64,000 nt of DNA from Melampsora larici-populina 98AG31 (lineage: Eukaryota > Basidiomycota > Pucciniomycetes > Pucciniales > Melampsoraceae), in the NCBI RefSeq assembly GCF_000204055.1, contig NW_006768777.1, positions 882,036 through 946,035 of the forward strand, read 5' to 3'. Under the pieces are notes generated by a model that ran no database searches, had not been told where the DNA came from, and was given only the letters and a program-made list of their open reading frames with translations. Below are positions 23,963-35,846 of this stretch, piece by piece. Position numbers and translations under genes: made by a program. Within the stretch, counting starts at the first letter, position 1. Every line of letters starts with the position of its first letter.

Positions 23963-24674
23963 TCAAAGGGATCCTTTCAAATTTTGTGTGAATCTATGCT
24001 TATATCTTGATGGGTTTTTTGAATTTATAGTCATCAAGCTCTCAATTGATCTCAAATATAATTCCTACATCACTCACACTTATGGTTCCTCCAACACTCA
24101 CACTTCTACTCTCTATGATTACTTTGATCTAGGAATTCTGTGACTTATTAGTTTTTTTTCTTGATCCTCAAGTTCATAAACAGTTGATCTGAGTTTGGAT
24201 TTATTTATTACTAGCTACTCTCAACTCTACTTTTTCCTACATATACCCTCTCTGTACTTCTTTATCACACTCAAGCTGCAAGCATGTGATACATCTTGTA
24301 TTCTTGCATCAAAATCTATAATTTTTGGTTTGTGAACCATCTTCTAGATATGTTGAATTCTTGTTGCATTCAAATTCTTATTACAGTACGTCTATCTCTT
24401 CTTGATGTATCTTGTAGCACTCCTTTAATTATAGAAATAAATATCATGTATTTTATCCTTACCAGCCACCTTTTCGAAAAAAACTTGAAATTACAAAAAT
24501 CTCCTGATAGACAATAATGGAGCTGGTTCCAGATCTTAGTTCCCTAGACTGAGGTGTGCAATAAATCACTTATCATCAATTTTATCAAGTCATCCTCTTA
24601 ACAAGATATCTAAATAAAATGATTGTATCAAATCATTATAGATTGTCTGTTTAATTTTGAATGCCATCACCAAG
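23963..24674. other. Intergenic, 3' flank and transposon target site
   Basis: AT-rich, no coding signal. Ends at the ATT (24675-24677) that flanks the Harbinger element. Confidence 0.5.
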
Positions 24675-24816
24675 ATTTATGGTGGTCAAACCTGTGCAAG
24701 AAATTTGCAAGACCGACGTGCAAGATCCGCGCAAGATCCGTGCAAGATTTCTTGCACCGATCTTGCACAAGTATGTTTTTCACAACCCCACCGTAATTAC
24801 CCAAACTTCACTCATC

Positions 24817-26437
24817 ATGCCACGTGTCTCATCCAGAAGACAAGTGATTCGAATGTTCAAGCGACTCGCCAATCTAGACTACCCTTATACCTCTCACAGT
24901 CTTGTTTTAACGCGAAAGCGAAAGGGTTTCCGCAGCTCAAGTTCAGGTTTCTCCGCCTTCTTCCAGCTACTACAGATTCCTCAACTTCAATCGGTGTTCA
25001 ATCTGGAATCATATGTTTGTGTGGCTCTCTGGATGCTATTTCAACGACGACCGAAGCGTTTGCTCCAATCATCGGCGCGCCAAGCTGAACAACACCCACT
25101 GGCTTTATTCGATAATCCGGGATTATGGTCACTCGCAATTGACATGATCGAGCGAAAGCGATACTTCGAATCCAGGCGTTGCGAACCTCAAGCATGTCTA
25201 ACAATGTTCAACAGATTTTGGGGATCACACGATACAACCTTTTTAACCCTTGTATGTTTGCTTATCCAGATATGAATTTTCAAGTTGTCTACAAGCTAAT
25301 TGTTGGTTTCACTTGCATATCTAGGCTCGAATGAATCGGTCTAGCTTCTTAACATTACTGAACAAAATCGCATCGTCTGACTTATTCGAGAATCAATCAA
25401 ACTGTCCGCAGGCCCCAATCGAGCTGCAACTGATTGTGACTCTGGCCAATCTTGGCCTTTCTGGAAATGGGGGTGGTCTGAATGTTCTCGCCCATATATT
25501 TGGCATTTCAAGTGAGTTTCAAAAATGACATGGTTGAAGCTATTTAATTAGTTACTTTCACTGACTTGATGCTTTCAGAAGGGAGCGTTGAAAATTACAC
25601 ATGGAGATGTGTGGTTGCGATTGTCCAATTGGAGAGAGAATATTTGTCCTGGCCAACCCCCACGGAGCGAGCAAAGATTCGACAAAATGTGGGCAAAAAC
25701 GGTCCTTTCAAAGGTTGTGTAGGTTTTGTTGACGGTACCTTGATACCGCTTGCTTTTGGTCCTCCGAAGTGCAAAGAGGATTATTGGACTCGGAAGTTTT
25801 TTTATGCAGTCAACTCCATGCTTGTATGCACGCATGATCGTAGGATCACGTTTGCTCGGCATGGGTGGTGTGGCAGTGTGCATGACCAGCGAGTCATGCG
25901 TACATCTTCAGTAAGTTTGTTATTTTTTTATTTCTGGTGTATGGTATTCATTCAAAACACTTACAATGTTTGAATTTGGATGTCAAGTTGTGGTCGGACC
26001 CAAACAATTTTTTTTCAGAAGGAGAGTATCTTCTGGCGGATTCTGGGTACAGCTCCAACTCGTTCATCATTCCAGCTTTCAAAAGAGTGGGAGGTCTTCC
26101 TCTGACCCGCGAGAAGATGTTATTCAACAAACTCTTGAGTGAATTACGTGTCGCAATCGAACATTGTAATGGAATGCTGAAATCTCAATGGCAATCTCTG
26201 AAAGACCTACGATTACTCTTAAAGGACAAGAAGTGTGTAGCCCGTTTGAATGCTTGGATCTCAGCGTGTTGTATCCTGCACAACTTCCTGTTGGATCAGA
26301 ATGAGGGATGTGCTTTTCATTATGATATCACTACTCCTGTGGATCCCGAAGACGAGTTCATTTTGAATGAGATCCGAGAAGACGATGATGAAGACACAAG
26401 AATGCGTGTATTCCGCCTTTTTTGTGAATCGTTGTAA
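24817..26437 (+). CDS. Harbinger (HARBI1-like) DDE transposase
   Basis: Four exons in phase (24817-25251, 25325-25511, 25579-25910, 25988-26437) give 467 aa. The catalytic core is intact to the eye: GCVGFVDGT (first Asp), EYLLADSGY (second Asp) and LRVAIEHCNGMLK (Glu), the DDE_Tnp_4 pattern. Upstream, LARMNRSSFLTLLNKI and GGLNVLAHIFGIS are the usual helix-turn-helix region of this family. The start at 24817 is the first Met inside the element: the longer upstream frame would begin outside the terminal repeat. No stop or frameshift was found, so it may be active or recently active. Confidence 0.88.
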
Positions 26438-26553
26438 ACTTTTTACACTCTTTGTTTGTTTATCTGCTTAGGATGTTATTAGGTAGTAGCAATTTGAAAA
26501 TATCCTTTTTCTTGTTTGCTGCTCGTTAAAGCCGCTTGTGCGTAATAAGCAAA
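26148..26553. repeat. First copy of a segment duplicated across assembly gap 2
   Basis: The 406 bases cover the last transposase exon from RVAIEHCNG to 116 bases past its stop. They recur almost identically at 26654-27058. Confidence 0.95.
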
Positions 26554-26653
26554 NNNNNNNNNNNNNNNNNNNNNNNNNNNNNNNNNNNNNNNNNNNNNNN
26601 NNNNNNNNNNNNNNNNNNNNNNNNNNNNNNNNNNNNNNNNNNNNNNNNNNNNN
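26554..26653. other. Assembly gap (100 N)
   Basis: Exactly 100 N, the conventional placeholder for a gap of unknown size. Confidence 0.99.
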
Positions 26654-27058
26654 GTGTCGCAATCGAACATTGTAATGGAATGCTGAAATCTCAATGGCAA
26701 TCTCTGAAAGACCTACGATTACTCTTAAAGGACAAGAAGTGTGTAGCCCGTTTGAATGCTTGGATCTCAGCGTGTTGTATCCTGCACAACTTCCTGTTGG
26801 ATCAGAATGAGGGATGTGCTTTTCATTATGATATCACTACTCCTGTGGATCCCGAAGACGAGTTCATTTTGAATGAGATCCGAGAAGACGATGATGAAGA
26901 CACAAGAATGCGTGTATTCCGCCTTTTTTGTGAATCGTTGTAAACTTTTTACACTCTTTGTTTGTTTATCTGCTTAGGATGTTATTAGGTAGTAGCAATT
27001 TGAAAATATCCTTTTTCTTGTTTGCTGCTCGTTAAAGCGCTTGTGCGTAATAAGCAAA
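26654..27058. repeat. Second copy of the gap-flanking segment (probable assembly duplicate)
   Basis: Matches 26148-26553 with a single one-base difference (GCCGC versus GCGC near the end). It starts mid-codon inside the transposase, so it is not a second gene. Confidence 0.93.
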
Positions 27059-27294
27059 TGAGAGCTAGAATTAAAATAATGAAATCGATTGCTTATTATC
27101 GAGACAACTAGACAGCTGATTCCAAAGTTTTTTTTTTGGATTTTAGTTTGTAAAGCACACTGCAAAGGAAAGAATACAAAAAGGAAACAACAATTGATTT
27201 CAAGTTTTAAAAGAATCAAACTGGGAAATCGTTCACATGAGGTTGAAACAAATAACAAATTGCCTAAAGAGGCTTTTAACAAACTCCCTGGGTA

Positions 27295-29231
27295 TTATCC
27301 CTCCAGTTCCCCTATCACAGCAATCACGCATGTCAGTGTTGCCCAAAATCGTTTTGATTTGATAATGCAAATATATGAGGGTAGAACACTTACTACGAAG
27401 TTGTTCTTCTTGCTCTTCAACTTCTTTTTTAGCTTCCTCCATTGACAAACCAAGTGCCTTATACTTTGCTAACATAGCCAACTTGCGTTCGCTCCTAGCT
27501 GTAATGAGATCTTCACGGCTGCGAGCCAACTGAGATTTTGCAAGATCGAGTTCAACTCGGTCTTGCTCAAGTTTGATTTGAGCACGTTCGGTGCGTTCGG
27601 AATCCTTCAAAGCATCGTCTCCTCCGGAAAGGTGACGGGATAGTGCATCCGCCAGTTTGGCCTGAGTCTTAAGCTCTTCCTGTCGTGCATCTTGCTCAGC
27701 CTTCATGTACTTCTCTTCAGATAACCATCGATCCTTCTCAAGCTTGATTCTCTCAGATTTTTCTTCACGTGAGGGTAGTTGAGAAGATAAGAGATTGTGT
27801 ACATCCGATGCTGAGCTAGAGGTCGACCTCAAACCTTGATTGTTATCGATTTGAGCTGATCTGGGTCGTTTGGCAGGTCGTCCAGGTGGGGGGTGAGCGC
27901 TTACACCTTTGCTTGACTTGTCTGGAGATGGTGAAGATCTTCGGGCTTGGGACATTGAAATAATATCAGGACCGTTGGACGAGATGGTGAAGTCTAAATC
28001 TTGGGTAAGCTCGCCATTGTTTTCCAAAGGACTTATATCAAAATCTCGGGTTTTGTGTAATGACGATATATTGCTATCTGGAGAGTGGCTACATGTGCGC
28101 TTGGTAGAGGGAAGAGGAAGAACACTATCTTCATCTAAAACATCCCCACTTTCACGTACGGACTGGGGTATCACATTAGTGCGAGTTGACATAAAAGGTA
28201 AGAGATCGTAGTAGTAGACGCATCGTTGGAACAAAAGCTCTAAATGAGAGTGATACACAATTGTACATAAGCATTTGACCTTTCAAAGTATGATCAGCCA
28301 TGGAGGTAAAGGCACATACGGTCAAACTTTGATTTGGTTGAATGCTCTATTGCCTTCCATTCATCACTATCAGATAAGTACCCCATCTCGGTTTTTTCAA
28401 GTCGTGCTTGTTGTTCTAAGTCTTCCAAAATACCTTGCCCAGTTCCACTTCGGAAGTCTTGAGCAATGGTGAAAGTCGATTGAAGGGTTCGGATCTAAAT
28501 TAAATTCACAGATGCATACTTTAGTCAGCACCTTCAAAGTCGAGAGGATGTGCAAATACTGACCTGTGTCTCTACACCTTTCCCATCTCGACCTGGTAAA
28601 CCTTGTTCGGCCAAGTAATCAGCAACTTTTTCCCCAACATCCTTTTTGCTGTAAATTGTTCGCGTATCCATATCCATCTCTCCCTTCCACCAATCATATC
28701 GTGTACCAGTCGTAGTTGCGGTTCCCAACCACTCGATTATTAGAACAATAGCGCTTTTCCCCTCAGAATTAAGTTCAGTTCTCCATGAAGTGTTTTTCTT
28801 TTCTTCATTTGATTCTTGAGGGGTTTTTTTTTGGTCTCTGACCTTGTTGTTGAATCTGAGGTCTTCCTCCTTGTGTATTTACGTTTTTTCTTTGGTGCAT
28901 CTGAACTGGGCTCTTTTTGAGTCGAAGTACCCGGAGTAACCGGAGCCATAGTGATCAAAGGTGAGTTACTGATCGGAAATTGTTGGGTGAGACTATTAGA
29001 TCGTGATAAATTCCAGCTAGTAGCATTCACTGAAGGTGGGATGATTGCGAGCTGAAGAGCTTGCCCAGTGATTTGACTTGGGCTTTGACCCCAGTTGACC
29101 GGCGATATGATCTGCAGGGGGGTGGTGGTGCTTGAATCAGAAACGTGGGGCGATAGGACTTGAAGGTTTGGATCGAGGTGTATGGGAGTTAAGTAGGATT
29201 GACTTGCAGGGGGTGGGGGTGATTCAGGCAT
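27295..29231 (-). CDS. Harbinger partner protein, Myb/SANT-like domain with coiled coil (frameshifted)
   Basis: Harbinger transposons need a second DNA-binding protein that helps the transposase enter the nucleus and bind the ends. An ATG at 29231 opens a Ser/Pro/Thr-rich region, then a basic KKKRKYTRRK cluster. After a frame change at the A9 run (28832-28824) comes the Myb/trihelix-like domain: SWRTELNSEGKSAIVLIIEWL, RYDWWKGEMD and KKDVGEKVADYL. Introns fit at 28563-28495 and 28319-28240. The last large exon has a nuclear-localisation-like GRPAKRPR and a long Glu/Lys-rich coiled coil (about 27790-27400). A tiny last exon can end at 27295. One extra A in the run would restore the frame, so this could be a sequencing error or a real lesion. 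Confidence 0.7.
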
Positions 29232-29431
29232 GGCTGTACAACTGATGCTCCTCTGGGAAACGGAAACTGAAATAAGTTTGGTGGCCTCAGCAACGAGGCT
29301 TTGTTAAGTCAGCATATGTAAGTCTTAAGTATGTAGATTTGGTGCAAGTTCCGTGCAAGATGTTACAAGAAGTTGCACAGAACTTGCACAGAACTTGCAT
29401 AATTTCTTCTCGAAGTTTGACCACCATAATT

Positions 29432-30599
29432 GTACTGTATTTGGTTGTTTTCAAAAGTCAAATTGCTCAACTGATCAAATTATGATGGGTATTATTTGGA
29501 GCATTGGTAATAGCACAGCACTGAAGAGGAACAAAATGGGGTGCAAATGGGATTCAAAATCTAATGGCAAGGTAATAAAAATTCAAGCTGTTCATACATT
29601 TCACTAAACATGGAATTGGGGAAGGTCAAAACAAGGCTTTGTCTTTTTTAAAACTTATCATTGAAAAAAGGAGGTTTATGAAACCCCCAGTGTTCAGAGA
29701 AATGATGGTAGTGTTGGATAATGACTATCCCCTTTTCTTCAAAAATCTAAATGGGCATGTATTGATGGATATTTTCCTCTTTCTCAGGGACATAACATTA
29801 TGAATAACCATTTTTCAAAGCAAACATAGATAAAATTGATGAAAAAAAGAAAATCTTTGACAAGGTTTGAATGGTCTTATACAAGGTCTTTGGACCAACG
29901 ATCATGAAGTCTATGAGGATTTAAATGCCCTTGCCTTCAAAAGAGAGATGACATGATGGGCTAAATTTTTATGTGGTGTTGACAGTTTCTTTTGTACTTT
30001 CAATTTTCTTTTAGTATTTCTTGCTTGCCAGTTTGAAAGGTAGACGTTGCAATATGTTATGACCGTGACATGGAACTGAGCAAGGTACAGGCTGCTTGAT
30101 GATAAGATTGCAACGTGAGGGAGAAGTCCAGGAAGGGCTTCTCCAGTGGGCAAGTACAACATGAGTTACAGTATAAGCATCTAACCTCCAGTACTAGGCT
30201 TATTACATTGAGCAAGGCTGTTCCAAAGCGGAAAAGTTGCAAAAAAGCCAACAGGTACAAAGGTCATTCATCTCAATCTCAGTCAACATTCAGAAAGCAT
30301 TCATTAGAATTCAATTAGTTTCTTCCAATAGGCAACGAGAAATTTGATCACGGGTTCTGACCTGAGACACACCATTGCGGACAAGAGCCACAAACGACTT
30401 TCACTCAATTTCAAAATTAAGTCACGTTGATAGGACGCACATAGGCGTAAAGTATTCAAGAAGTGATACACACAGCAAAAAGATGAGATCATTTCGGGAG
30501 AAAGACAAGTAGAACACTTGATAATGCGCGTAGCCCCTTAAGGAAATTCATTTGACATTACTATAGAGATGCATTTACCGAGTGATAAACAAGACATGG
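29432..30599. other. Intergenic, no recognisable gene
   Basis: Frames up to 84 codons on both strands, without family motifs or splice support. Confidence 0.4.
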
Positions 30600-30619
30600 T
30601 TTCAAATAATCCATATGGT

Positions 30620-31610
30620 GGTATATTCATTGTTATCCATATGAGAAGACAAGTATCCCAAAAGTAAGAAAAAACGCTGACCAACGTGCCCAAAAATATA
30701 AGAACCTAATAACAGGGAACGCAAAAGAAGAAGCAACGTTAGTGACCTGACATGAAGATGATATAAAGTTCAAGAGCAAAATAAAACAAGGAAATAATAA
30801 CGTACTTTTAGATTGCAAAATTGAGACTATCCATTCCAAAAAACATTAACCAAAACCCATATGATAAACTAGATACCATATCACTAAATCCATGCACTAA
30901 ACCAGGTAGCCCAAACATTAAAAAACCGCCGACCAACGAGCCCAAAAATATAAGAACCTAATAACAGGGGACATAAAAGAGGAAGTAATGTCAGTGACCT
31001 GGCTTGAAGATGATATAAAGTTGAAGATCAAAAGAAAAACAAGGAAATAATGACATACCTTTAGATTACAAAAATGAGACTGCCCATTCCAAATAACATG
31101 AATCAAAACCCATATGATAAACCAGAAACCATATCACTGAATCCATACAATAAACCAAGCATCCCAAATATGAAAAAAATGCCAACCAACCAGCCCAAAA
31201 ATTTAAGAACCTAATAACAGGGAACGTAAAATAAGAAAGAACTTCAGTCACCTGACTTGAAGATGATATAAAGTTGACAATCAAAAGAAAAACAAGGAAA
31301 TAATAACATACCTTTATAGTACAAAAAATGCGACTGTCCATTTCTAATAACATTGATCAAAACCCTTACAATAAACTAGAAACCATATCACTCATACCAT
31401 ACAAGAAACCAAGAATCCCAAAAAGTTAAGAACCTAATGACAGGGGACATAAGAGAATAAGAAATGTCAGTGACCTGACATGAAGATGATATAAAGTTTA
31501 TGCGGAAAAGAAAAACAAGGAAATAATAACATACCTTTAGATTACGAAAAATGAGACTGTCCATTCCAAATAACATGCATCAAAACCCATATGATAAACC
31601 AGAAACCACA
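30620..31610 (-). repeat. Tandem repeat, about four copies of a roughly 250-bp unit
   Basis: The marker CCCAAAAATATAAGAACC (last copy shorter) recurs at about 30690, 30941, 31194 and 31418, giving spacings of 251, 253 and 224. On the minus strand each unit contains AAAGGTATGTTATTATTTCC (copy 1 variant) and, some 50 bases on, a GTCAG that looks like a splice acceptor. Each unit also keeps an open frame of about 60 codons with NFISSS-QVT and PVIRFL-FW. The array lies immediately downstream of the kinase gene and reads in the same direction. Confidence 0.8.
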
Positions 31611-31641
31611 TCACTAAAAAACTCCTGCTCCAAAACCTTTT

Positions 31642-32552
31642 CTATACAATCCAATCTCTCACTTCCTTCTTCAATAACAAGCTAACAAGTGAACAGAACT
31701 GAGGAGAAACGGATGATGAAAACTCGACGTCCGCATTTCTAATTTGATTATCTAGTCCGTCTACAGTGTCTGTCAGAATACAAATGATATATCAGCTACT
31801 GTAAGACTTGAATGAAGAAGAAGAGTTTGAGGAATAAATAACATACCTGACATAAATGGTTGTTTGTTCATCACAATCTCATATAAAATAATTCCAAGAC
31901 CCCACCAATCAATTGCTGTTGTATAAGATCCTCCATTGATGACTTCCGGTGCTCGTGCATAAGGAGTCCCACAGTGACCAATAGCTAATCCAGACTGAGT
32001 TCTCGTAGCAAGTCCAAAGTCTGCCAGTTTGATTCGGTTATCAGAAGTGAGAAGGACGTTGTCAGGTTTGAGATCGCGATGGATAATGTCGTTTTGATGA
32101 AGGTATCCGATGGCTCTAGCTAAATCCATAATATAAATCTTGGCTTCTTTTTCTGAAATAGGAATTTTCTGTCTGAGATCTCCACCAGCAGCTAATTCAA
32201 GAATAAGATGATAATTTGAATCTGTACGATAATGTTCATAAAATCTAATGATTGAAGGATGATGAAGATCTTGAAGTAAATTAATCTCATTCATAATCAT
32301 TTCATCTTGAAGACCGTATGTTTTGTGAACGCGTAGCATGACTTTGATAGCATAAAGATCTTGATCTTGCTTGGATTCAGCCTTGTAAACCGAAGCAAAC
32401 CCACCCGAACCAAGTAAATTTAAAATAACATAGTTTTCAGTGACTAGAGTTCCAGCGTTTGCAGATGTGTCTTGAAGATCTTGATAAGCGGTATATGATA
32501 CTGATGGAGGGGTATTATAGACGCCAAAACTAACACAAGAGTCGATACTCAT
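31642..32552 (-). CDS. Serine/threonine protein kinase, short C-lobe
   Basis: Two exons (32552-31847 and 31769-31642) give 277 aa. Kinase subdomains appear in order: glycine loop GSGGFASVYKAE, VAIK-type lysine in YAIKVML, the helix-C Glu in NEINLL, HRDLKPDNVLL, DFG in KLADFGLA, the activation-segment end GTPYARAPE, and DWWGLGIILYEIV. The second exon gives IRNADVEFSSSVSPQFCSLVSLLLKKEVRDWIV. It then stops, right where the conserved Arg of subdomain XI should follow, so the C-lobe is cut short compared with a full kinase domain. The N-terminal extension is only about 40 aa. The subfamily is unclear (PLK/AGC-like features are mixed). It may be a recent truncation linked to the adjoining tandem repeat. 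Confidence 0.8.
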
Positions 32553-33069
32553 GATGTATGGAGATGGTGTTGAGTAGATAAGACTATGTGATAGAGAGAA
32601 AAGGTGATTGGATCGGAATAATTGGGGGAAAGGAGTTCTAGAGGGATATAGGGAACGCGAATGGTGACTGGACGATGTCGAGAAGTCTTGGTCACGGGAA
32701 TTGCTGATCCTTCAGGCGGATCAGCTTGAAAATACAGTCAGAAATGCGCGAAGTACACATTCACTAAATGTACAAAATGTACAAGCATTATTGATCATAG
32801 CCGCGTTTCTATTTTTACTCAGTTAATGTTTAATGCGACCCGGGAGGCGTTACCGTCAGTTCTTTGTCAATTTGCATTTTCTAGAAATGCTAATAGATAT
32901 ATGAATGTTTCCCTATGGTTTTGACATCTTGTTTTCCTTCTGAACACGCATCAAAGACATGTTTATTTTGATACCCTAGCACTACAATAGACATAGTGCT
33001 GCTTGGTGCTTTCAATGATGAATAGCTAAAGGAGCTGGCATAATCTATGGTCGCGGTTGGGATCACCGA
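32553..33069. promoter_or_regulatory. Upstream region of the protein kinase gene
   Basis: No coding signal. Assigned by position only. Confidence 0.3.
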
Positions 33070-34990
33070 AGCGTCTTGGCGCATCTCACTCATACTGGAC
33101 AAAAACCTATCCTTGCAATGCATTCAGATCTGCGTTCAAAGCCCTTCTGCATGTCTATAAAACCTCCTCACAATGATTGTGACATCTTTTCTGAGGGGTA
33201 TCAAATGTTTACAAAAGTACATATTTTTATCAGAAAACCAATCACCAGCCTTTCTGTGGCTGACAAATGTCACCTTCACAGGACATTATTTGAAACAAGA
33301 ATAGCTAGACAGGTTGTCATGGTACGTCTCCATTGTTAATATTTGACAAAGAAACTATCCACATCAAAAACCCATGCTCTTCAATTATCTCTTAGGGACG
33401 TGAGGTTGATGCCCTCCATAGAACACAAACCTCCAGAGTCTGATTTGACTCAGCCATCAATCAACAATTTCAGCACTCCCTTGAGGTCCAGCTTTCTGCG
33501 ATCTCAAGCTCGCGTTATCAATGAATACCTCGAATCAGTTCTTTGCGCATGTAACGTAAAAATCCAATGAACTCTGTCTTATCCCCTTCAGATTACTAAC
33601 CTCGTAACTCTCTTGAATCATTAAACGCTTGGATCACTGGTTCAATTCACTGATATTTCGGACATGGTATGGATTGATGCAAATCAGATGCAAGTATTCT
33701 CATTTTAGTCAAGGTCTGCCTAATGTCTAATGATTTGGAACCTATATCATTGCCATAAAGCAACAAATATACATCTAGATCATCAGTTAAAACCACAATC
33801 ATAAAAGATCCTATGATGAATCATTTCGCCGATACAAATGATACAAGAGATTCTTTGCTAATGACTACTACTCACGAATCCTAGAATATTAAATGCAATA
33901 GAGTGGGAGAACGACAAAAAGGAAGCAAATTTGAAAAAAGCCGAATGAAGCTGATGAATAGCGAATCTTCCTTTGAAAACCACACTTATTCAACTTTTTA
34001 AGGCTGATAGAAGATATTATCATAAAACATGATCTGATTAGCATCTACAAAGACAAATGTTTGTACAGCGCGTCCATAGTCCATGAAAGCCTCTATCGAC
34101 GACGTGTCCGGAGATACACTCAGAGCACTGCTCCACCCATAAAATTTGCTTTACATGATCACTGTAAAGTCTTGATGAGGGGGCATAGAATTTTTACGAG
34201 AGTGAATTGTTCCGCAAAATGTAATTGGCAGCGTGACTTGGGCTGGTAAAGGATACCTTCACAAAGCATGATTTGAAAAGCACGTAATATCAAGAAGGGG
34301 GCTGTATTTGCAGGTCTTGATAAATATCTTTTGTTAGACCTGTTTGCGCCAAAACCTCATGCTTCTCGATCATCTCCTTTGAATCTTAACCTTGGTGCCC
34401 TCCATGGACTGTGACGCTTTGGGGTCTGATCCAACTGAGCTATTGGGCAAGTATCTTTACAAGCCGTTCAGGCCCAGGTTTATGCTGGTTCAAAGTACAA
34501 GTCATTTGGAATTTCAATGTTCTTGGTTCAGCTCTCAGCGCGTGTGAAGCTTATACTTATATCACTGTCTTTTCCTGTTTCATATCACTTTCACATCATC
34601 AAATGTGATCAAACTCGCCGCACTTGTCCAACTTGATGAGATTTTGGACATATCTAAAGCAAAGGCACATCCATTCATCTCACGCCGAGTCAAGATCTGG
34701 ACAATGTCTCATGTTCTAGAGCCAAAATCAGACTACCAACATGAAAGCAACAAGATTCGCCATTATCTCTAATCAGTGTTTTCAAAAACATGTTTCATCG
34801 CACAAACTAATGCCCAAATCCTCGCGTCAAGAGAAAAGATACAAAGTATGTATTCAAAAGCCCTGGTAATGACGACTCTTCAAGAAGTCCAAAAAACAAA
34901 TACAAAGAAAAATCACAAAGGGCAATCAAACTTCAAAAAAGGTTGCAGCAGAAATTTAAAATGAAGCTGATTATCATTGAAGTCACTTTG
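33070..34990. repeat. Diverged direct duplication of about 0.95 kb
   Basis: Segments of 33070-34000 and 34060-34990 match in order. Examples are GCCCTCCATAGAAC versus GCCCTCCATGGACT followed by GTCTGAT, AAAGGAAGCAAATTTGAAAAAAG versus a diverged CAAACTTCAAAAAAGG, and AATGAAGCTGAT in both. The similarity is eroded by indels, so this is an old duplication. No gene is recognised in either copy. Confidence 0.4.
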
Positions 34991-35139
34991 AAGTCCGAAT
35001 TTCGGAGCCGCATTGGAGCGAAAATTCTCTTTTCATAGTCTCCCGTCAATTACTGACGTTGTGGTCTTATCTCGGTTTCATAGGGCCTTGATGACGCGAT
35101 TTGGAGTGGAATCAGGCGATGTTTTGCGCGCGACATTGA

Positions 35140-35640
35140 ACGCTGCCTCACAGGTTTTCTCCATCAGAGCAAGGAATTCTAGGCAACCTTAATAGGGTTG
35201 ATCGGTGTTCGATATCAAGGTATTTCTTGACTTGTATTTGTAAATTCAGCTGATACAATTCAAGTGCCTCGTTGTTCAAAGGGCTGGCTTCCAAGTGGCG
35301 AATCGTGGTTGAATCGTTGGTGTGCACCATCTTTGATCGGTATCGCAGCGTATCTTCAAGCACAGTGGTGACTGTATTTCCAGCTACATAAGTGATCGAT
35401 GAGAAAGTGACGATCTCGAATCTCTAGTCCATGAACATAGCTAGCGTCTAGTACTTCTATAAAAAGCTTCAGATTCTTGTTCTCAATGCTTTGATCCGGG
35501 TGTAACCAAAGCTAAAGAGCGGAAGACTGCTCGAGAAAATCTAGATGTTTTGAAAACCCCATGTGATCGGAACGGGTCTCGAGATCCTGAGTCCATCGGA
35601 TAAACCTATCGATCCCTGCGAGCGTCCACTTCTTGTGGGA
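35140..35640 (-). pseudogene. Decayed coding remnant of unknown family
   Basis: On the minus strand a frame reads IDRFIRWTQDLETRSDHMGF... to a TAG, and continues in frame with LWLHPDQSIENKNLKLFIEVLDASYVHGLEIRDRHFLIDHL. It then needs a one-base shift to continue as VLEDTLRYRSKMVHTNDS... to a TGA at about 35146. Codon-like continuity across a stop and a frameshift suggests a dead gene rather than chance. No family recognised. Confidence 0.4.
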
Positions 35641-35802
35641 GTCAGCTGGGATTAATGTCGAAAAGGTATCATATCAGCATGATGTCAAATATCTGATCGA
35701 GAAATAGTTGGGGTGATCGGACCGATGTCGTTTTGAGACAAAAGACTGGTTGAGATTTGGATACAGCACCTTTGTGTAACGCAAAACTCGAGCCGCATGC
35801 AA

Positions 35803-35838
<36 letters not shown>

Positions 35839-35846
35839 TGTGCGAG

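Larger units (their letters stand above)
24678..29428. mobile_element. Two-gene PIF/Harbinger transposon
   Basis: The ends are inverted repeats: TATGGTGGTCAAAC at the left, and the reverse complement of the right end begins identically. Both are flanked by ATT (24675-24677 and 29429-29431), a candidate 3-bp target duplication. Inside each end is a cluster of GTGCAAG-type repeats (left 24690-24780, right about 29340-29402) that could be transposase-binding sites. The element carries a DDE transposase on the plus strand and a Myb/SANT-like partner gene on the minus strand, converging toward the middle. It includes assembly gap 2 and a duplicated segment, so its true length is nearer 4.25 kb. 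Confidence 0.85.

Noticed and set aside
24661..24816. Upstream extension of the Harbinger transposase frame
   Set aside because: It starts outside the element's terminal repeat and runs through the GTGCAAG repeat array. The ATG at 24817 is the sensible start.
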